Assembly: GCA_963761475.1 (NCBI GenBank)
Contig: CAVXGT010000019.1
Coordinates: forward strand, 62,001 to 126,000
Reading direction: 5' to 3'
From: Ga0077555 sp963761475
Lineage (GTDB): Bacteria > Pseudomonadota > Alphaproteobacteria > Rhizobiales > Hyphomicrobiaceae
DNA: 64,000 nucleotides
Below are positions 61,582-64,000 of this stretch, in pieces. Every line of letters begins with the position of its first letter. Positions within the stretch are counted from its first letter, which is position 1. A program made the translations under genes and the position numbers. The notes beneath the pieces are model-generated. The model ran no database searches and was not told the DNA's origin. It was given only the letters and a program-made list of their open reading frames with translations.

Positions 61582-63209
61582 ATGGCCAGTGCAGACGACC
61601 AGTTCGATTATATCATCGTCGGCGCGGGCTCGGCAGGCTCGGTGCTTGCAAACCGCCTTTCGGCCAATCCGGAGACGCGGGTGCTGCTGCTCGAGGCTGG
61701 CGGCAAGGACAACTACCACTGGATCCACATCCCCGTCGGCTATCTCTACCTGATGGGCAATCCCAGGGCCGACTGGTGTTTCACCACGGCCAAGGACGAG
61801 GGCCTCAACGGGCGCTCGCTCAACTATCCGCGCGGCAAGGTGCTCGGCGGGTGCACGTCAATCAACGGCATGATCTACATGCGGGGACAGGCGCGCGACT
61901 ATGACCTGTGGCGTCAGCAGGGCAATCCGGGCTGGGGCTGGGACGATATCCTGCCCTATTTCAAGAAGCACCAGGACCAGTATGCGCTGGAGCCCTCCGC
62001 TTTCGACGGCCTGCACGAGCGGGGCGGCGAGTGGCGGATCGAAAAGCCGCGCGTTCCTGGGAAATTCTCGACGCCTTCCGGGAAGCCGCATTCCAGGCAG
62101 GCATTCCGAAGACCGACGACTTCAACCGTGGCGACAACGAGGGCTGCGGCTATTTCCATGTCAACCAGCGCTCGGGCGTCCGTTGGAACGCGGCCAAGGG
62201 CTTCCTGCATCCGATCAAGCACCGCAAGAATCTCGTTATCGCGACGCATGCGCATGTGCATTGGCTGTCACTGGAGGGCAAGCGGGTAACGGGGCTCGTC
62301 TATCAGCAGCAGGGCGGGCCGCGGACGGTGACGGCGCGGCGCGAGGTGATCCTGGCGGCAGGCGCGATCGGCAGCCCGCAACTGTTGCAAGTGTCGGGCA
62401 TCGGTCCGGGCGATGTGCTGCAGCGGCACGGCATTTCGGTTCGCCACGAACTGAAGGGCGTGGGCGAGAACCTGCAGGATCACCTGCAGATCCGCTGCGC
62501 CTACAAGGTGTCGGGCGTGGCGACCATGAACGAGCAGTACCAGAGCTATCTGCAGCTCGCCAAGATCGGCCTCGAGTATGCGCTGCACAAGCGCGGGCCG
62601 ATGACCATGTCGCCGTCGCAGCTTGGCTGCTTTACGCGCTCCGATCCCTCGCGCGAGACGCCCAACATCCAATACCATGTGCAGCCGCTGACGCTGCCGA
62701 AGTTCGGCGATCCGCTGGATCCGTTCCCGGCGTTCACGGCCAGCGTCGCCAACGTGCGCCCGACCAGCCGCGGTCATGTGCGTATCCTGTCGCCCGACCC
62801 GTCGGTGCAACCGGAGATCCGGCCCAACTATCTCTCGACAGAGGACGACCGGCGGGTGGCTGCCGACAGCGTTCGCATCACGCGCAAGATCGTGTCGATG
62901 CCGGCGTTGCAGAAATACCGGCCGCAGGAGTTCCGCCCGGGCCCTGAGATCGATGGCGACGAAGTGCTGGCGAAGGCTGCCGGCGACATTGCGACCACGA
63001 TCTTCCATCCGGTGTCGACGTGCATGATGGGGAATGGCGATACGGCGGTAGTCGATACGCGGCTTCGCGTGAGGGGGCTGCAGGGCCTGCGCGTCATCGA
63101 TGCCAGCGTCATGCCATCGATCACGTCGGGCAACACCAATGCGCCGACAATGATGATTGCGGAAAAGGGCGCAGCGATGGTGCTCGAGGACAACCGCAAA
63201 GCGAGCTGA
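61582..63209 (+). pseudogene. GMC-family FAD oxidoreductase (choline dehydrogenase-like), one frameshift
   Basis: GMC oxidoreductase, flavoprotein that oxidises alcohols. The FAD motif IIVGAGSAGSVLANRLS opens the protein; the CTSINGMIYMRG and ARREVILAAGAIGSPQLLQVSGIG blocks are the GMC signatures, and the C-terminal active-site pair sits in HPVSTCMMG and NTNAPTMMIAEKGA. After RIEKPRV the frame breaks; a missing T in the run at 62054-62055 restores SWEILDAFREAAFQAGIPK and gives 542 residues, the usual length. GAGGAG precedes ATG 61582. No choline- or betaine-specific neighbours are present, so the substrate is open. Confidence 0.85.
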
Positions 63210-63246
63210 CGGTGAGGCGCTGGCCTGCCTGATCGTTGGCGAGCGC

Positions 63247-64000
63247 TCAGCTCCTTCGCTGCCGGTCGGTCCAGTGGCCGAGGTCACGGCCGATCAGCCG
63301 TCCGAGCAGGGCCACGTCGTCTGCGAAATGGGCTGCGAGCGTGTCGCGCATGGCCTCCGGGATCGGTGCGCGCTTGACCGCCTCCTGGTTGCCGGCCTCG
63401 ACATGGCGCCAGAGTCCGAAACCGCGTTCGATGCCGAGTGCACGCTTGGCGGCGACGAGGGCGTTGCCGATCTTGGGGATCAGCGGGTTCTTGCGGCGCT
63501 TTGCCGTGTTCCGCGCATCGAAATCGGTGCGTCCATCGTCTGCGACCCCGAGAAAAGCGAGTGTTGCCAGATAGGCTGCGCGCGGGTCGCGGCGGATGTC
63601 GTCCATCAGGATGGTGTGCACGCGGCGACGGTCGGCCTGTTCCAGTACGCGCTCTAGCTGGCGGCCGAGCTTGCAAGCGTCGGCGTAGATGAGGCGGCGG
63701 GTGTCGCCGAAGCGGGCACCCTTGGCCTTGCCGGCGAGCCTGTCTGCCTGCGCCGCCCAGGCCTCTCCAAAATCCTCGATCGTCTCGAAGCCGCCGAAGA
63801 TCATCTCGTCATGCAGGGAGACCGCCATTTCCACCGGGTTGCGCAACATGACGATGAAGCGGGCTGCGGGCTGGTAGGCCAATACATTTGCGACGGCGGT
63901 TTGCGAATAGAGATACCAGACGGAGGCTTCGCCAACCGCCGCATGCTCGGCGCCTGCCGCCTCGAAAAGTTTCTCGTAGCCCGAGAGTGAGTTGATGTAG
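63247..64000 (-). CDS. sulfotransferase-like protein, 5' end beyond the window
   Basis: C-terminal 250 or so residues of a PAPS-dependent sulfotransferase-like protein; the start lies past the right edge. Visible are EASVWYLYS and FIVMLRNPVEMAVSLHDE, the 3'-phosphate-binding Arg and Ser region of this family, and the later DFDARNTAKRRKNPLIPK segment. The N-terminal PAPS-loop would be upstream. It probably sulfates a carbohydrate or lipid of the envelope. Sulfate-activation genes are not in the window. Confidence 0.8.
   Translation of the reverse strand, partial: YINSLSGYEKLFEAAGAEHAAVGEASVWYLYSQTAVANVLAYQPAARFIVMLRNPVEMAVSLHDEMIFGGFETIEDFGEAWAAQADRLAGKAKGARFGDTRRLIYADACKLGRQLERVLEQADRRRVHTILMDDIRRDPRAAYLATLAFLGVADDGRTDFDARNTAKRRKNPLIPKIGNALVAAKRALGIERGFGLWRHVEAGNQEAVKRAPIPEAMRDTLAAHFADDVALLGRLIGRDLGHWTDRQRRS

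Noticed and set aside
1..64000. CRISPR arrays, insertion sequences, prophage genes or integrase/tRNA junctions
   Set aside because: I looked for regularly spaced repeats, transposase-like open frames and integrases in all gaps and found none.

Overview
The window is about 64 kb of GC-rich DNA with the gene content of an alphaproteobacterium, most likely Hyphomicrobiales (Rhizobiales). The markers are the AapJQMP general amino-acid ABC transporter, a BdhA-type 3-hydroxybutyrate dehydrogenase, a LAB_N / GT2 / GT39 lipid-sugar module, a leucyl aminopeptidase followed by an NlpC/P60 protein, and many catabolic flavin and MaoC enzymes. No genus is assigned. No tRNA, rRNA, CRISPR array, transposase or phage gene was recognised.

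Layout. 0-7.6 kb: a truncated alpha/beta hydrolase divergent from a Nudix hydrolase; a leftward four-gene operon (DUF547 - TVP38/TMEM64 - FAD disulfide reductase-like - sensor kinase); and a boxA-type reductase without boxB. 7.7-16.6 kb: a PAS histidine kinase, threonine/serine dehydratase, MFS transporter, a TadG-like vWA protein, a PLP aminotransferase and a secreted vWA protein. 16.9-22.2 kb: an MBL-fold hydrolase, bdhA, and the divergent GT39 versus GT2-LAB_N module. 22.5-24.9 kb: a PlsC-like acyltransferase overlapping a GNAT/FeeM-like N-acyltransferase, then an alpha/beta hydrolase that lacks its nucleophile serine. 25-31.3 kb: a lone 2Fe-2S subunit, recJ, an NTF2-like protein, a flavin monooxygenase and an NtrC-type regulator. 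31.5-36.1 kb: rimM, leucyl aminopeptidase, NlpC/P60, and a divergent exosortase-like transpeptidase with an overlapping partner gene. 36.2-43.3 kb: a degradation-type cluster (TauD dioxygenase, two luciferase-like monooxygenases, aldo/keto reductase, enolase-superfamily dehydratase, peptide/solute-binding protein). 44.5-48.7 kb: aroC, a DCC thiol protein, haloacid dehalogenase and a HisC-like aminotransferase, in a block whose strand composition looks reversed. 48.8-51.6 kb: phosphatase, MDR reductase and paired MaoC proteins. 51.7-57.4 kb: a peptidoglycan-binding protein and the aap transporter in the unusual order P-J-Q-M. 57.8-64 kb: a proline/alanine-rich membrane protein, CnbZ-like protein, GT2, GNAT, a GMC oxidoreductase and a truncated sulfotransferase.

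Two properties affect how the annotation should be read. First, eight otherwise well-conserved genes between 33.7 and 63.2 kb carry eleven apparent single-base frameshifts (NlpC/P60, TauD, LLM oxidoreductase, solute-binding protein, aapM, aapP, GT2, GMC). In each case one base per site restores a full-length family member, which points to residual sequencing error in a draft or long-read assembly more than to real decay. Second, several intergenic regions hold dispersed repeats: a 26-bp element seen four times, a composite palindrome built on a TTGGGTTA core, and a perfect 14-bp-arm hairpin.

The strongest candidates for something undescribed are the divergent exosortase-like gene pair at 34.8-36.1 kb, the PlsC/FeeM-like acyltransferase pair at 22.5-24.0 kb, and the degradation-type cluster at 36-43 kb.
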